Assembly: GCF_001421785.1 (NCBI RefSeq)
Contig: NZ_LMLB01000001.1
Location: 1,846,968-1,910,967 of the forward strand
Direction: 5' to 3'
Source of the DNA: Sphingomonas sp. Leaf33
GTDB taxonomy: Bacteria > Pseudomonadota > Alphaproteobacteria > Sphingomonadales > Sphingomonadaceae
Length of the DNA stretch: 64,000 nt
This document shows, piece after piece, positions 1-10,083 of this stretch. Both the position numbers and the translations under genes were made by a program. The notes below the pieces were generated by a model. The model was given only the letters and a program-made list of their open reading frames with translations. It made no database searches and was not told the DNA's origin. How positions within the stretch are numbered: position 1 is the first letter of the stretch; every line of letters begins with the position of its first letter.

Positions 1-2373
1 CGGCGTCGTTGCCAGCACCTCGAAATACTTGGTGTCGAACACGTTACGCACCCAACCGAACACGTTGAAGCCGTCCGAGCTTCGGAAGCCGGCGCGCAGG
101 TTGGTCAGCGTGTAACCGTCGATATCGGTGTAGATCGACCGCGAGGCGTTCGACGAGAACGTCGTCCGCGTGCTGGCATCGACGCCGAGATACGCCTGCC
201 CGTCGAGGCGGAACACCCGCGCCGGTATGTTGTACTCGCCGCCCGCCGAGAACGCCCATTTCGACACGCCCGGCAGACGCTGGCCGGAGATATCGCAGAC
301 GATGGGGCTGTTCGTGCCCGGCGCGCCCGGCGCCCCGATCGGGGTGCCCGTGCCGCCGCCCGACAGTTCCGGCGGGCATGGCGCGTTCTGGAAATCGAGG
401 TAGCGCGCGTCGTTGAATGCGCCGTTGATGTAGGCAGTCAGGCGGTCCGAGGGACGGATCGAGAAGTCCGCTTCGATCCCGCGCACCCGCACCTTGCCCG
501 CGTTCGCTAGATAGCCGCGCAACGTGGACGTCGACTGGTTGTTCACGATCGCCTGGTAATCGCGGATCGTCGTCCAGAACCCCGTCACGTTCAACGTCAC
601 GCGCCGGTCCCAGAACTGCGACTTCACCCCCGCTTCGAAATGATCGACCTTTTCCGGCGCGATCTGGGCAAGCTGCGTCTGGACGACGCCGTTCACCACC
701 GGCACGCCGTTCAGGTTGAGCCCGCCCGATTTGAAGCTGTGCGCATACGTCGCATAGAGCATGACATCTTGCGCGGGCTTGTATGATCCGGTCAGGTCAT
801 AGGATACGTTCCAGGCGCGATAGGCCTCGCCAGTGAATGCCTGCGGCTGGATCGCGTCGCGCTGCGCCGCCTGGCGCGCGGTCCCGCCCGAATATGGTAC
901 GAGGTTGCCCTGCGCATCGCGGACGATGCTGACGTAGCTACCGACCTTGTCGTCGTAATTGACGCGGAAGCCCGGCGACAGCGTGAAGCGGTCGCCGAAG
1001 CGCCAGTTAAGTTTTCCGAACAGCGCGCCGCTGAAGTTCTTCAGGCGGATGTCGTTGTTCGCGGTCAGCCCGTTCAGCACGCTCGGATCGCTCGCCAGCG
1101 CGCTCGTCGGGTTGATCAGCCAGCGACTCGCCGCTGCGCCCTGCTGCTGGATGCCGGTCGTGTGAATGTCCTGATAGAAGCCGAAGAGACCGACGACATA
1201 GTCGAAGCTCCTGCCATCGCCGGCGAAGCGGAATTCCTGCGTGAACTGGTTCTGCTTCGTCGGGTTGTTCGACTTGGTCGTGATCGGCAGGCCCGTGAAG
1301 TCACGATCGTTCGCCGGCTTCCAGTCCCAGAAGCGCCACGCCGTGATCGAGGTCAGCCGTCCCGCCCCGGTTTCCAGTTCGCCGCGCAGCGACACGCCGC
1401 CCAGGATATTTCCCGCGTTCAGCTCGGCATCCAGGTCGGTCAGGCGATCGAACGGGTTGCGGCTGACCGGCTCGTAGCCCTGCGCGCGGGCCAGCGCGTC
1501 GAACTGGCGGTTGAGCGGGCGCTGGGTACTGCCGACGCGGACGAATATCTGCGCGCAGCATTCGGGGTTCTGGCGCGAGTAATCGCCGCTGAGCGTCAGG
1601 TCGAGGCTGTCGCTGGCGCGGAACAGCAACGCGCCGCGCACGCCCAGATTGTCCTGCTCGTTCACATAGGTGCCGGTGCGGACGTTGAAGACCGTCCCGC
1701 GCCGGCTGGTCGTCGCCAGGCCCAGGCGCGCCGCGACGCGATCGCCCAGCGGGCCGGACACCGATGCCTTCGCCTGCTTGAATTCCAGGTTGCCGGCGCT
1801 GACCTCCGCCCGCCCCTCGAAATCGAAGCTCGGCGCACGGCTGGTGATGTTGATCGCGCCCGCGACGGTGTTCTTGCCGTACAGCGTGCCCTGCGGCCCG
1901 CGCAGCGTCTCGACCTGCTGGACGTCCAGGAAATCGAGCGTCGCCGCCGCCACCCGGCTGAGATACACCTGGTCGATGTAGACGCCGACGCCCTGATCGA
2001 TCCCGTCGTTGGTCAGGCCCAGCGGCGCGCCGAGACCGCGGATGTTTACGGAAGAATTGCGCGGGTTGGTCGAATAGAATTGCAGCGTCGGCTGCAGTTG
2101 CTGCAGCCGCGCGACATTGAAGCTGCCGGTGTCGTCGATCTCCTTCACGCCCACCACCGACAGCGCGATCGGCACGTTCTGCGCGCGCTCTTCGCGGCGG
2201 CGGGCGGTGACGACGATGTCGGCGGCGACCGAACTGCGCTGTACCTCCTCCTCGGTCCGCTGCGGATCGCCGGGCGCCGTCGTGACGGTCGGCGTCGATT
2301 GGACGACGACGGGCGGCGGCGGCGCTGCCGTCGTCGATTGGAGTATCAGCACGAGCGGCAGGACGGACGACAT
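1..2373 (-). CDS. TonB-dependent receptor, C-terminus cut by window edge
   Basis: Outer-membrane TonB-dependent receptor that would import a siderophore, vitamin or oligosaccharide; the substrate cannot be told from the sequence. The frame is open for 791 codons from the ATG at 2373 to base 1, so the last beta-strands lie outside the window. It starts with a short hydrophobic stretch (MSSVLPLVLIL) and a Pro/Val-rich linker. Near residue 60 is the IVVTARRREERAQNVPIALS segment typical of sphingomonad receptors of this class, followed by a plug domain with LRGPQGTLYGKNTVAGAINI near residue 170 and an Asn/Tyr-rich barrel. The closely placed VFGWVRNVFDTKYFEV segment near the edge is the usual penultimate barrel motif, so little is missing. 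No regulator or enzyme lies beside it on the window side; the neighbour is a divergent heat-shock gene. Confidence 0.9.
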   Translation of the reverse strand, partial: MSSVLPLVLILQSTTAAPPPPVVVQSTPTVTTAPGDPQRTEEEVQRSSVAADIVVTARRREERAQNVPIALSVVGVKEIDDTGSFNVARLQQLQPTLQFYSTNPRNSSVNIRGLGAPLGLTNDGIDQGVGVYIDQVYLSRVAAATLDFLDVQQVETLRGPQGTLYGKNTVAGAINITSRAPSFDFEGRAEVSAGNLEFKQAKASVSGPLGDRVAARLGLATTSRRGTVFNVRTGTYVNEQDNLGVRGALLFRASDSLDLTLSGDYSRQNPECCAQIFVRVGSTQRPLNRQFDALARAQGYEPVSRNPFDRLTDLDAELNAGNILGGVSLRGELETGAGRLTSITAWRFWDWKPANDRDFTGLPITTKSNNPTKQNQFTQEFRFAGDGRSFDYVVGLFGFYQDIHTTGIQQQGAAASRWLINPTSALASDPSVLNGLTANNDIRLKNFSGALFGKLNWRFGDRFTLSPGFRVNYDDKVGSYVSIVRDAQGNLVPYSGGTARQAAQRDAIQPQAFTGEAYRAWNVSYDLTGSYKPAQDVMLYATYAHSFKSGGLNLNGVPVVNGVVQTQLAQIAPEKVDHFEAGVKSQFWDRRVTLNVTGFWTTIRDYQAIVNNQSTSTLRGYLANAGKVRVRGIEADFSIRPSDRLTAYINGAFNDARYLDFQNAPCPPELSGGGTGTPIGAPGAPGTNSPIVCDISGQRLPGVSKWAFSAGGEYNIPARVFRLDGQAYLGVDASTRTTFSSNASRSIYTDIDGYTLTNLRAGFRSSDGFNVFGWVRNVFDTKYFEVLATTP

Positions 2374-2496
2374 GGTGAGAGACCCCTTATCTGTTCGCCG
2401 CCATATCCTATCGATCGCGTGGGGTTTGACAGGAAGATCGAGTATGCCCCTGACAAGCTTCGCTACGACTTACGCCTTCTCAACAACTTACCCCCA

Positions 2497-2525
2497 CTTG
2501 AAAGGCGAATTCGGGCTTCCAAGAT
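2497..2525 (+). promoter_or_regulatory. Putative sigma-32 (RpoH) type promoter of hsp20
   Basis: CTTGAAA at 2497-2503 exactly matches the RpoH -35 core. About 14 bases later comes TCCAAGAT, a partial match to the CCATNT-type -10 region. It lies about 110 bases upstream of the hsp20 start codon, on the right strand. Heat-shock control of IbpA-type genes by RpoH is established in alphaproteobacteria; the assignment here is by motif only. Confidence 0.5.
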
Positions 2526-2632
2526 AAGGCCCACGCGGTGCCGCAGGGCGGGCCGCGGCGACATCCGGTGTCGCGCAACAGCGGGCGCCGGACTGGACGT
2601 TTCAGAACGCTCATGACTGGAGGCTTTGAACC

Positions 2633-3100
2633 ATGCGTCAGATCGATTTCACCCCGTACCGCCGCTCGACCATCGGCTTCGACCGGCTGTTCGACATGCT
2701 CGAACAGGGCACGCGCGGCGCGCCGACCGAGAACTATCCGCCGTTCAATCTCGAGCGCGTGGCCGAGGACCGCTATCGCATCACGCTGGCGGTCGCGGGC
2801 TTCCGCGCCGAGGAACTCGACCTCACCGCGCAGCAGAACCTGCTGGTCGTTGCGGGCAAGAAGAGCGAGACGCAGGACAATGCGGCGCAGATGCTCCATC
2901 TGGGCATCGCCAACCGTAGCTTCGAGCGTCGCTTCGAACTCGCCGACTTCATCCGCGTGGCGGATGCCGACCTGAAGGACGGGCTGCTCATCATCAACCT
3001 CGTGCGTGAAGTGCCCGAGGCGATGAAGCCCAAGAAGGTCGCGATCGGCGGGACGTCGGCTACCGATGCCGCTCCGGCGATCGAAGCCAAGGCGGCATAA
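2633..3100 (+). CDS. Small heat-shock protein, Hsp20/IbpA family
   Basis: ATP-independent holdase chaperone of the cytoplasm that binds unfolding proteins for later refolding by DnaK/ClpB. The 155-residue length fits the family. The alpha-crystallin domain spans roughly residues 35-130, beginning at YPPFNLERVAEDRYRITLAV and closing with the LLIINLVREVPEAMKPKKVAI strand and tail; the I-x-I-type C-terminal motif appears only as KKVAIGG. The N-terminus RQIDFTPYRRSTIGFDRLFDML is typical of IbpA from alphaproteobacteria. The ATG follows GGAGG at 2619-2623 with nine bases between. It is monocistronic, with an RpoH-like promoter upstream and a strong hairpin terminator downstream. The transcript would carry a GC-rich leader of about 100 bases. 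Confidence 0.95.
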   Translation: MRQIDFTPYRRSTIGFDRLFDMLEQGTRGAPTENYPPFNLERVAEDRYRITLAVAGFRAEELDLTAQQNLLVVAGKKSETQDNAAQMLHLGIANRSFERRFELADFIRVADADLKDGLLIINLVREVPEAMKPKKVAIGGTSATDAAPAIEAKAA

Positions 3101-3155
3101 CGCCATCTAACACCCGGCTAGCGGCGCTTTCCTCCCTTTGAGCGTCGCCCAGAGG

Positions 3156-3187
3156 GCGCCCGGATCGGCAACGGTCCGGGCGCTTTT
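3156..3187 (+). terminator. Rho-independent terminator after hsp20
   Basis: A perfect 9-bp stem, GCGCCCGGA pairing with TCCGGGCGC, is separated by a 10-base loop and followed directly by TTTT on the plus strand. It separates hsp20 from the convergent pyrG, whose stop codon is four bases further on. Confidence 0.85.
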
Positions 3188-3190
3188 GCG

Positions 3191-4837
<1,647 letters not shown>

Positions 4838-4911
4838 CTAACCTTGAACATGCGTGTTGGGCAAGCGCGGAAGCGCCGCGCCTGCCGATGAAAGCGGTAA
4901 TGCGTGTGCGA

Positions 4912-5295
4912 TTACTGCTGGAGCGGAACGCCGCTGCCGTTGGCGGGCGCAGTCGTGTTCTGGGCGGCCGCATCGGCGGCGGCCTTCAGCGCGTCGGGGT
5001 TGCCGCCCGCGGCAGGAGCCTGCTGCGGCGCAGGTGCGGTGCGGGCCAGGCTGGTGTCGACGGTCGACGTCTTGTTCGCCGCCGCCAGAAAGGCAAGGCC
5101 GATCGACATGGCGATGAAGAGACCGGCGAGAATCGCCGTCGCCCGCGTCAGGAAATCGGCGGCGCCGCGTGCCGACATCAGGCCCGACGGGCTGCCGCCG
5201 GTGGTCAGCCCGCCGCCTTCCGACTTCTGCATCAGGATCACCGTCACGAGCAGCGCGGCGATGATCGCCTGGACGACGAGCAGGAAGGTGAACAT
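4912..5295 (-). CDS. secG: Protein-export membrane protein SecG
   Basis: Accessory subunit of the SecYEG translocon in the inner membrane. Two membrane helices can be seen, FTFLLVVQAIIAALLVTVIL near the N-terminus and ILAGLFIAMSIGLAFLAA near residues 55-72, joined by the conserved loop QKSEGGGLTTGG. The Ala/Pro/Gln-rich tail of about 50 residues is a common alphaproteobacterial extension. I placed the start at the ATG at 5295, giving 127 residues, because SecG begins directly with the first helix. An in-frame ATG at 5337 would add 14 charged residues (MRRQSILIDRFARP) that the family does not have; neither start has a strong ribosome binding site. Confidence 0.93.
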   Translation of the reverse strand: MFTFLLVVQAIIAALLVTVILMQKSEGGGLTTGGSPSGLMSARGAADFLTRATAILAGLFIAMSIGLAFLAAANKTSTVDTSLARTAPAPQQAPAAGGNPDALKAAADAAAQNTTAPANGSGVPLQQ

Positions 5296-5513
5296 GGGAC
5301 GCGCAAACCGATCGATTAGAATGGACTGGCGGCGCACATAGGCGACGCTTGGGCTGCGATCAACCGCGCGCGCTGCCGTACGTCCAACGGAGCGGTGTCA
5401 TGAAAGCGCAAACATTTCGCGAACGCACGGAAACCCGAGGCTTATCGTCGCGTTAATGCCGCAAGACCGCCCGACGTGACGGGCTCGCAACGGTAAGAAG
5501 CGGACCCGAAATC

Positions 5514-5876
5514 GTGAACGCAATCTCCGAAAAGTCGCTGTTCACCTGGATGCACACCCTCGTCGACTACGTGCGTTCGGGCGAACCCGACCTGACTAAC
5601 CGCCAGATGGCCCTGCTGATGCTGGTCTATCTGGAAAAAGGCCCCCACACCGTCCGCGGACTGGCGCGCGCACTGAACGTGTCGAAGCCCGTCGTCACGC
5701 GCGCCTTGAATCGATTGGGTGCTCTCGGCTATCTGCGCCGCCAACGCGACGATACCGACAAGCGCAACATCTTCGTCGCGCGCACGCCTAAGGGGGCAGA
5801 CTTTCTTGCAGAATTCGGGCATTTCCTCTCCGGTGACGAACCAGGCGCCGCCCAGCGCCAGCCAGCGCACGCGTAA
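5514..5876 (+). CDS. MarR-family winged-helix transcriptional regulator
   Basis: Predicted cytoplasmic DNA-binding regulator of 120 residues, at the short end for MarR. The winged-helix core covers about residues 25-100: LTNRQMALLMLVYLEKGPHT, then the recognition-helix segment LARALNVSKPVVTRALNRL, then the wing RRQRDDTDKRNIFVARTPKG. The GTG at 5514 is the first start in frame. Its end overlaps the next gene by about 44 bases in another frame. The same pair followed by argC recurs in sphingomonads, from memory of the group. No ligand can be assigned; the C-terminal Gln/Pro/Ala-rich end is unremarkable. Confidence 0.85.
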   Translation: MNAISEKSLFTWMHTLVDYVRSGEPDLTNRQMALLMLVYLEKGPHTVRGLARALNVSKPVVTRALNRLGALGYLRRQRDDTDKRNIFVARTPKGADFLAEFGHFLSGDEPGAAQRQPAHA

Positions 5877-6627
5877 GCGGTTCGCACTCACCGGGCGCAG
5901 CCAAAGCGTCGACCCGCGGGTGGAGGCGGCGCGCGGCGATCTGGCCGACGTCCGGCTAGCCGACCGCGTGTTTGCTCCGCACTATGCCGCCGCTGTCCAG
6001 CGTAGCGCGGTCAGGCGCGCGCCGATCCTGGCCGCACATGGCGGCGCTCCGATTTCCGAAATCCTGCCTGGCGAAACGTTCGACGTGCTCGAATTGTCGC
6101 ACGGCTATGCCTGGGGCGTCGGCGGAGTCGATGGCACCGTCGGGTTCGTCGCGGTCGATGCGCTGGGCGCGCCGATCGCGGCGACTCACATCGTCTGCGC
6201 ACCCGGTTCGGAACAGCCCGTCGGCGCGCGCCTGACCGGGCAACAGGCGGCGCAGGTAGATGCCGCGACGGTTCGTCCGCTCGACGCGCTGCCGAAGGAC
6301 TTCGTCACGGTCGCCGAATCGCTGGTCGGCATTCCCGCCGTGGCCGGCGGCCGGTCGAGCACGGGCATCGACGGCGGCGGTCTGGTGTCGCTCGCCCTGT
6401 CGCTGACCGGCCTGAAGGTCGCGCGCTTCGTCGATATCCAGGCGCACGACCTGGGTCACGACGTGAGCGACACCGCGCCGGTCCTGCGCGGTGACCTGCT
6501 GTTCACCGACGGCGACGTAGCAATCGCGACCGACGACGCCCATGCGATCCGCGTCGGCGAAACCGGCGTCGAGAGTGTCGCGATCGGCGATCTCGGCTCG
6601 CTCGTCGCACGGCGGCGCCTGCCATGA
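5833..6627 (+). CDS. NlpC/P60-fold protein with SH3-like N-terminus, catalytic residues lost
   Basis: By overall pattern this is the two-domain peptidoglycan endopeptidase of alphaproteobacteria: an SH3b-like region (about residues 40-125, including [20 protein letters not shown]) and an NlpC/P60 domain (about 150-260). The motif that normally reads G-I-D-C-S-G-L reads GIDGGGL here, with Gly181 (codon GGC at 6373-6375) where the nucleophilic Cys should be. The usual G-H-V-G-I motif reads GDVAI, with Asp228 for the His. It is therefore predicted to be inactive as a cysteine peptidase and may bind cell wall or act as a scaffold. I chose the GTG at 5833 because its product begins near the conserved RFALTG / [23 protein letters not shown] block. 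It overlaps argC by four bases (ATGA). Confidence 0.75.
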   Translation: MTNQAPPSASQRTRKRFALTGRSQSVDPRVEAARGDLADVRLADRVFAPHYAAAVQRSAVRRAPILAAHGGAPISEILPGETFDVLELSHGYAWGVGGVDGTVGFVAVDALGAPIAATHIVCAPGSEQPVGARLTGQQAAQVDAATVRPLDALPKDFVTVAESLVGIPAVAGGRSSTGIDGGGLVSLALSLTGLKVARFVDIQAHDLGHDVSDTAPVLRGDLLFTDGDVAIATDDAHAIRVGETGVESVAIGDLGSLVARRRLP

Positions 6628-7553
6628 GGCGGTCTGTCTTCATCGATGGCGCGGTCGGCACCACCGGTCTGGAAATCCGCGAACGGCTGAGCGGCCGGCC
6701 GGAGATCGAGTTGCTGACGCTCGACGACGACCTTCGCAAGGATGTCGCGGCCAAGCGCGCGGTGCTGAACGACGCCGATTTCGTCATCCTCTGCCTGCCC
6801 GACGATGCCGCACGAGAAAGCGTGGCGATGATCGACAATCCGCGCACGCGGGTGATCGACGCGTCGACCGCGCACCGGACCGCCGATGGCTGGACCTACG
6901 GCTTTCCCGAACTGGAGCCGAGCCAGGCTGCGCTGATCGCCGACGCGCCGCGCGTGACCAATCCGGGCTGCTACCCCACCGGCTTTCTGGCGCTCGTCCG
7001 CCCGCTGGTCCGTACCGGCCTGATCCCGGTCGATGGTGCGATCACTGTCAACGCCGTGTCGGGCTATTCGGGCGGCGGTCGCCAGATGATCGAGGATTAC
7101 GAGGGCGGCGCGGAGGACAGCGCGTGGCGCGGCTATGCGCTGACGCTGGAACACAAGCATGTGCCCGAGATGCAGCGCCACGCACGGCTGGAGCATCCGC
7201 CGATCTTTACCCCCTCGGTCGTCCGCACTCATCGCGGCATGGTCGTCGAGGTGCCGCTGGCGCTTCACGCACTCCCCCGCCGGCCGAGCATCGACGCCCT
7301 GCGCGACACGCTGGCCGCCGCCTATGACGGCAGCCGGATCGTGCGTGTCGTCGACGATGGCGCATCGCTGGTGCGGGTGGAGGACGATGCCGGCACCGAC
7401 CGGCTGACCCTGCGCGTCACCGGCAATGCCGACCGCGGCCACGCCCGGCTGATCGCGACGCTCGACAATCTGGGTAAGGGCGCGGCGGGCGCGGCGGTGC
7501 AGAACCTGAACGTCATGGCCGGTTTCGACCCGGCCGCGGGACTTGTGCTCTGA
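6624..7553 (+). CDS. argC: N-acetyl-gamma-glutamyl-phosphate reductase
   Basis: NADPH-dependent reductase of the third step of arginine synthesis, turning N-acetylglutamyl phosphate into N-acetylglutamate semialdehyde in the cytosol. At 309 residues it is the shorter class-2 form. A Rossmann start [13 protein letters not shown], the active-site [18 protein letters not shown] with its catalytic Cys near residue 116, and the substrate-binding SGYSGGGR segment are all intact, as is the C-terminal [17 protein letters not shown] signature. The ATG overlaps the upstream stop as ATGA, so translation is probably coupled to the NlpC/P60-like gene. No other arginine genes lie in the window. Confidence 0.96.
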   Translation: MRRSVFIDGAVGTTGLEIRERLSGRPEIELLTLDDDLRKDVAAKRAVLNDADFVILCLPDDAARESVAMIDNPRTRVIDASTAHRTADGWTYGFPELEPSQAALIADAPRVTNPGCYPTGFLALVRPLVRTGLIPVDGAITVNAVSGYSGGGRQMIEDYEGGAEDSAWRGYALTLEHKHVPEMQRHARLEHPPIFTPSVVRTHRGMVVEVPLALHALPRRPSIDALRDTLAAAYDGSRIVRVVDDGASLVRVEDDAGTDRLTLRVTGNADRGHARLIATLDNLGKGAAGAAVQNLNVMAGFDPAAGLVL

Positions 7554-7679
7554 GTTCATCGCGCGATTGGTAGCGCTCACAAGTCGTTTGGCCCCTGCAT
7601 ACGATTTCTTGGGCGCGGCGGTCTTGCCCCCTGCCCCCATCCCGTTAGGGAGGTGGCGCATTCTTTGGGGGACGCGCGT

Positions 7680-9137
7680 GTGACCGGAGCCGTTGGCAAG
7701 CTGCTGCTGTTCGGAGCGACCGGGGATCTGTCCCGGCGGATGCTGATCCCGTCGCTGTTCGGACTGCACGCCGATGGCCTGCTGCCCCCGGGGCTCACGA
7801 TCACCGGAACCGCGCGATCGGAGCATGACGACGCCGGCTTCCGCGAGTTCGCGGCAGCGGCGCTCGACGAATTCCTGCCCGCCGACCGCAAGGATGCGGA
7901 GCAGATCGCGTCCTTTCTCCAGCGACTCCAGTATCAGGCGCTCGACGCCTCGACGCTCGACGGCTTCCCGGCGCTGGCCGAGAAGATCGGTGACGTGTCG
8001 AATGGCCTCGCCATCTTCCTGTCGACCGCGCCGTCGCTGTTCGAGCCGACGATCAAGGGCCTCGAATCGGCGGGCCTCGCCGGTGAGACGGTTCGGATCA
8101 GCCTCGAAAAGCCGCTCGGCCACGACCTCGCCTCCAGCTGCGAGATCAATGACGCGGTTGCGGCGGCCTTCCCCGAGGAGCGGACGTTCCGGATCGACCA
8201 TTATCTGGGCAAGGAAACCGTCCAGAACATCCTGGCGCTGCGCTTCGGCAACTCGCTGTTCGAGCCGGTGTGGAACGCGCGCGGGATCGACCACGTCCAG
8301 ATCACCATCGCTGAGACGGTCGGGCTGGAAGATCGCGCGGGCTATTACGAGGGTGCAGGCGCGCTGCGCGACATGGTGCAGAACCACATCCTGCAGCTTG
8401 TCGCGCTGATCGCGATGGAGCCGCCGGCCCGCTTCGACGGCACCGCGATCCGCGACGAAAAGGTGAAGGTCCTCCGCTCGCTCCGCCCGATCGACCCAAA
8501 GGACGCCGGGCACCTGACCGTTACCGGCCAATATGGCGCGGGCGCGGTCGGCGAGAAGGTCGTGAAGAGTTACGCCGACGAACTCGGTCGCTCGTCGACC
8601 ACGGAGACCTTTGTCGCGATCAAGGCGCATGTCGACAATTGGCGCTGGCAGGGCGTGCCCTTCTACCTGCGCACCGGCAAGCGGTTGCCCGCACGCCAGA
8701 GCGAGATCGCGATCCAGTTCAAGCCGGTGCCGCATTCGATCTTTGCCGACCGCGGGGGGCAGTTGCAGTCCAATACGCTGGTCATCCGGTTGCAGCCGGA
8801 GGAATATGTCCGCCTGCTGGTGATGGCGAAGCAGCCAGGCCTGGACCGTGACGGGATTCGTCTGCGCGAAGTCCCGTTGAACCTCAGCCTCGACACCGAG
8901 TTCGCGGGAACGCGCCGCCGCATCGCCTACGAACGGCTGCTGCTCGACCTGATCGAGGGAGACCCGACCCTGTTCGTCCGCCGCGACGAGGTGGAGGCGC
9001 AGTGGCGCTGGATCGACGGCATCCGCGCCGGCTGGGAAGCGAACGACGTGAAGCCCAAGCCCTATCCGAGCGGGAGCTGGGGGCCGAGCGCGGGGATCGC
9101 GCTGACTGAGCGCGACGGCGTGACGTGGACGGAATGA
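7680..9137 (+). CDS. zwf: Glucose-6-phosphate 1-dehydrogenase
   Basis: Oxidises glucose 6-phosphate to 6-phosphogluconolactone with NAD(P)+, the entry to the Entner-Doudoroff and pentose phosphate routes. The N-terminal coenzyme motif is LLLFGATGDLSRRMLIPSLF; the substrate signature is FRIDHYLGKE with its catalytic His; EKPLGHD is also present. The frame is open from a GTG at 7653, but I prefer the GTG at 7680 because GGGGGA at 7667-7672 sits seven bases before it and the product (485 residues) then begins right before the coenzyme motif, as in the family. It is first of a run of Entner-Doudoroff genes on this strand: pgl, edd, glk and eda follow. Confidence 0.96.
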   Translation: MTGAVGKLLLFGATGDLSRRMLIPSLFGLHADGLLPPGLTITGTARSEHDDAGFREFAAAALDEFLPADRKDAEQIASFLQRLQYQALDASTLDGFPALAEKIGDVSNGLAIFLSTAPSLFEPTIKGLESAGLAGETVRISLEKPLGHDLASSCEINDAVAAAFPEERTFRIDHYLGKETVQNILALRFGNSLFEPVWNARGIDHVQITIAETVGLEDRAGYYEGAGALRDMVQNHILQLVALIAMEPPARFDGTAIRDEKVKVLRSLRPIDPKDAGHLTVTGQYGAGAVGEKVVKSYADELGRSSTTETFVAIKAHVDNWRWQGVPFYLRTGKRLPARQSEIAIQFKPVPHSIFADRGGQLQSNTLVIRLQPEEYVRLLVMAKQPGLDRDGIRLREVPLNLSLDTEFAGTRRRIAYERLLLDLIEGDPTLFVRRDEVEAQWRWIDGIRAGWEANDVKPKPYPSGSWGPSAGIALTERDGVTWTE

Positions 9138-9222
9138 CCCTCCCAGGCACCGTGCCCTTCGCGTCAGCGGGGGGACACAGCCGCTGAACGACGTGAGACG
9201 CAGATCGTTCGGCTAGAATTGA

Positions 9223-9240
9223 TCCCCGCCTTCGCGGGGA
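9223..9240. repeat. Short palindromic repeat, TCCCCGC-CTTC-GCGGGGA
   Basis: A perfect 7-bp stem with a four-base loop in the zwf-pgl gap, flanked by GA and CGACGA. It resembles the dispersed GATCCCCGCCTTCGCGGGGACGAC elements that I recall as common between genes in sphingomonad genomes. A second weak hairpin, TCAGCGG pairing with CCGCTGA (9164-9187), lies closer to the zwf stop. Neither has a T-run, so neither is a convincing intrinsic terminator. Confidence 0.55.
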
Positions 9241-9261
9241 CGACGACCAAGAAGAGATGAC

Positions 9262-9969
9262 ATGACGACCGAAATCGAATGGTGGGATTACGACGACGCG
9301 GCCGAAATGGCCGACGCTGTCGCAGGTGACATCGGCTTCATCATCGAAAGCGCGATCGATGCGCGCGGTGCCGCCGTGATCGCGCTGGCCGGCGGCAAGA
9401 CGCCGCTGCCGATCTACGAAAAGCTGGCCAGGGCAAAGATCGACTGGAAGCGCGTGACGATCATCCCCGGCGACGAGCGCATCGTACCGCTGGGCGACGC
9501 GCTGTCGAACGTCACTGCGATCGGCAAGGCGTTTCTGCCCAAGGGGGCGCGGGTCATTCCGCTCGTCTCCGCGACCGCGCCCGATTACAAGGCGGCCGGC
9601 CGTGCGGCGGATGCCCTGCTTCAGGATCTCCACTGGCCGCTCGATCTCGTCCTGCTCGGCGTCGGCGGCGATGGCCATGCCGCATCGATCTTCCCCGGCC
9701 CCGACTTCGACGAAGCGTTGAACGGCCCGAAGGAACGCCGCGCGCTGGGCGTCATGCCCGACCCGTTGCCGCCGGAGGCTCCGGTCGCCCGCGTGACTCT
9801 CAGCAAGGCAGCACTCACGTCGGCGCGCGCGATGATGATCGCGGTGACGGGCGACGCCAAGCGCGCCGTTATCGAGGAAGCTGTGAAGGCCGGACAATCG
9901 TCCCCATATCCGATAGGGCGAATCCTGGCGGACGTCGAACTGCCGGTCGACATCCACTGGGCGCCGTAA
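9262..9969 (+). CDS. pgl: 6-phosphogluconolactonase
   Basis: Hydrolyses 6-phosphogluconolactone to 6-phosphogluconate. The 235-residue size and order of motifs fit the SugarP_isomerase/DevB type: ALAGGKTPLPIYEKLA near residue 47, the strand WKRVTIIPGDERIVPLGDALSN near residue 70, and LDLVLLGVGGDGHAASIFPG near residue 130. It is placed between zwf and edd, as expected for an Entner-Doudoroff cluster. Upstream gap of 124 bases contains a short palindrome; downstream lies a long inverted repeat. Confidence 0.95.
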   Translation: MTTEIEWWDYDDAAEMADAVAGDIGFIIESAIDARGAAVIALAGGKTPLPIYEKLARAKIDWKRVTIIPGDERIVPLGDALSNVTAIGKAFLPKGARVIPLVSATAPDYKAAGRAADALLQDLHWPLDLVLLGVGGDGHAASIFPGPDFDEALNGPKERRALGVMPDPLPPEAPVARVTLSKAALTSARAMMIAVTGDAKRAVIEEAVKAGQSSPYPIGRILADVELPVDIHWAP

Positions 9970-9984
9970 CGCGTACATAACATT

Positions 9985-10068
9985 CCGTTCGCCCTTAGCT
10001 TGTCGAAGGGCTGCCCTTCTTCTGCGTAGAAGAGAAGGGCAGGGCTTCGACAAGCTAAGGGCGAACGG
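9985..10068. repeat. Long inverted repeat, REP-like family A, copy 1
   Basis: Arms CCGTTCGCCCTTAGCTTGTC... and ...GACAAGCTAAGGGCGAACGG pair for about 24 bp without mismatch, and further with one interruption around GGGCTGCCCTTCT / AGAGAAGGGCAGG, leaving a loop of about 10 bases. The core CTTGTCGAAG / CTTCGACAAG is shared with copies at 11918, 15081 and 63496. It fills almost the entire gap between pgl and edd and would fold into a very stable hairpin in the transcript. Confidence 0.85.
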
Positions 10069-10083
10069 GAATAGGAAGTTGCC

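Noticed and set aside
1162..2616. A 484-codon open frame on the plus strand inside the first TonB receptor
   Set aside because: The minus strand reads as a complete receptor with plug and barrel motifs through base 1, so this is its shadow.
5833..5876. Possible frameshift joining the MarR gene and the NlpC/P60-like gene
   Set aside because: Both proteins have complete domains of the expected size, and the 44-base overlap is consistent with two separate genes, as seen in related loci.
6456..8735. A 759-codon open frame on the minus strand across argC and zwf
   Set aside because: Antisense to enzymes with all motifs intact; no domain, no start site in a plausible context.
9164..9187. Hairpin TCAGCGG/CCGCTGA after zwf as an intrinsic terminator
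   Set aside because: Only a 7-bp stem, a 10-base loop and no T-run; not convincing, and pgl follows at once in the same direction.
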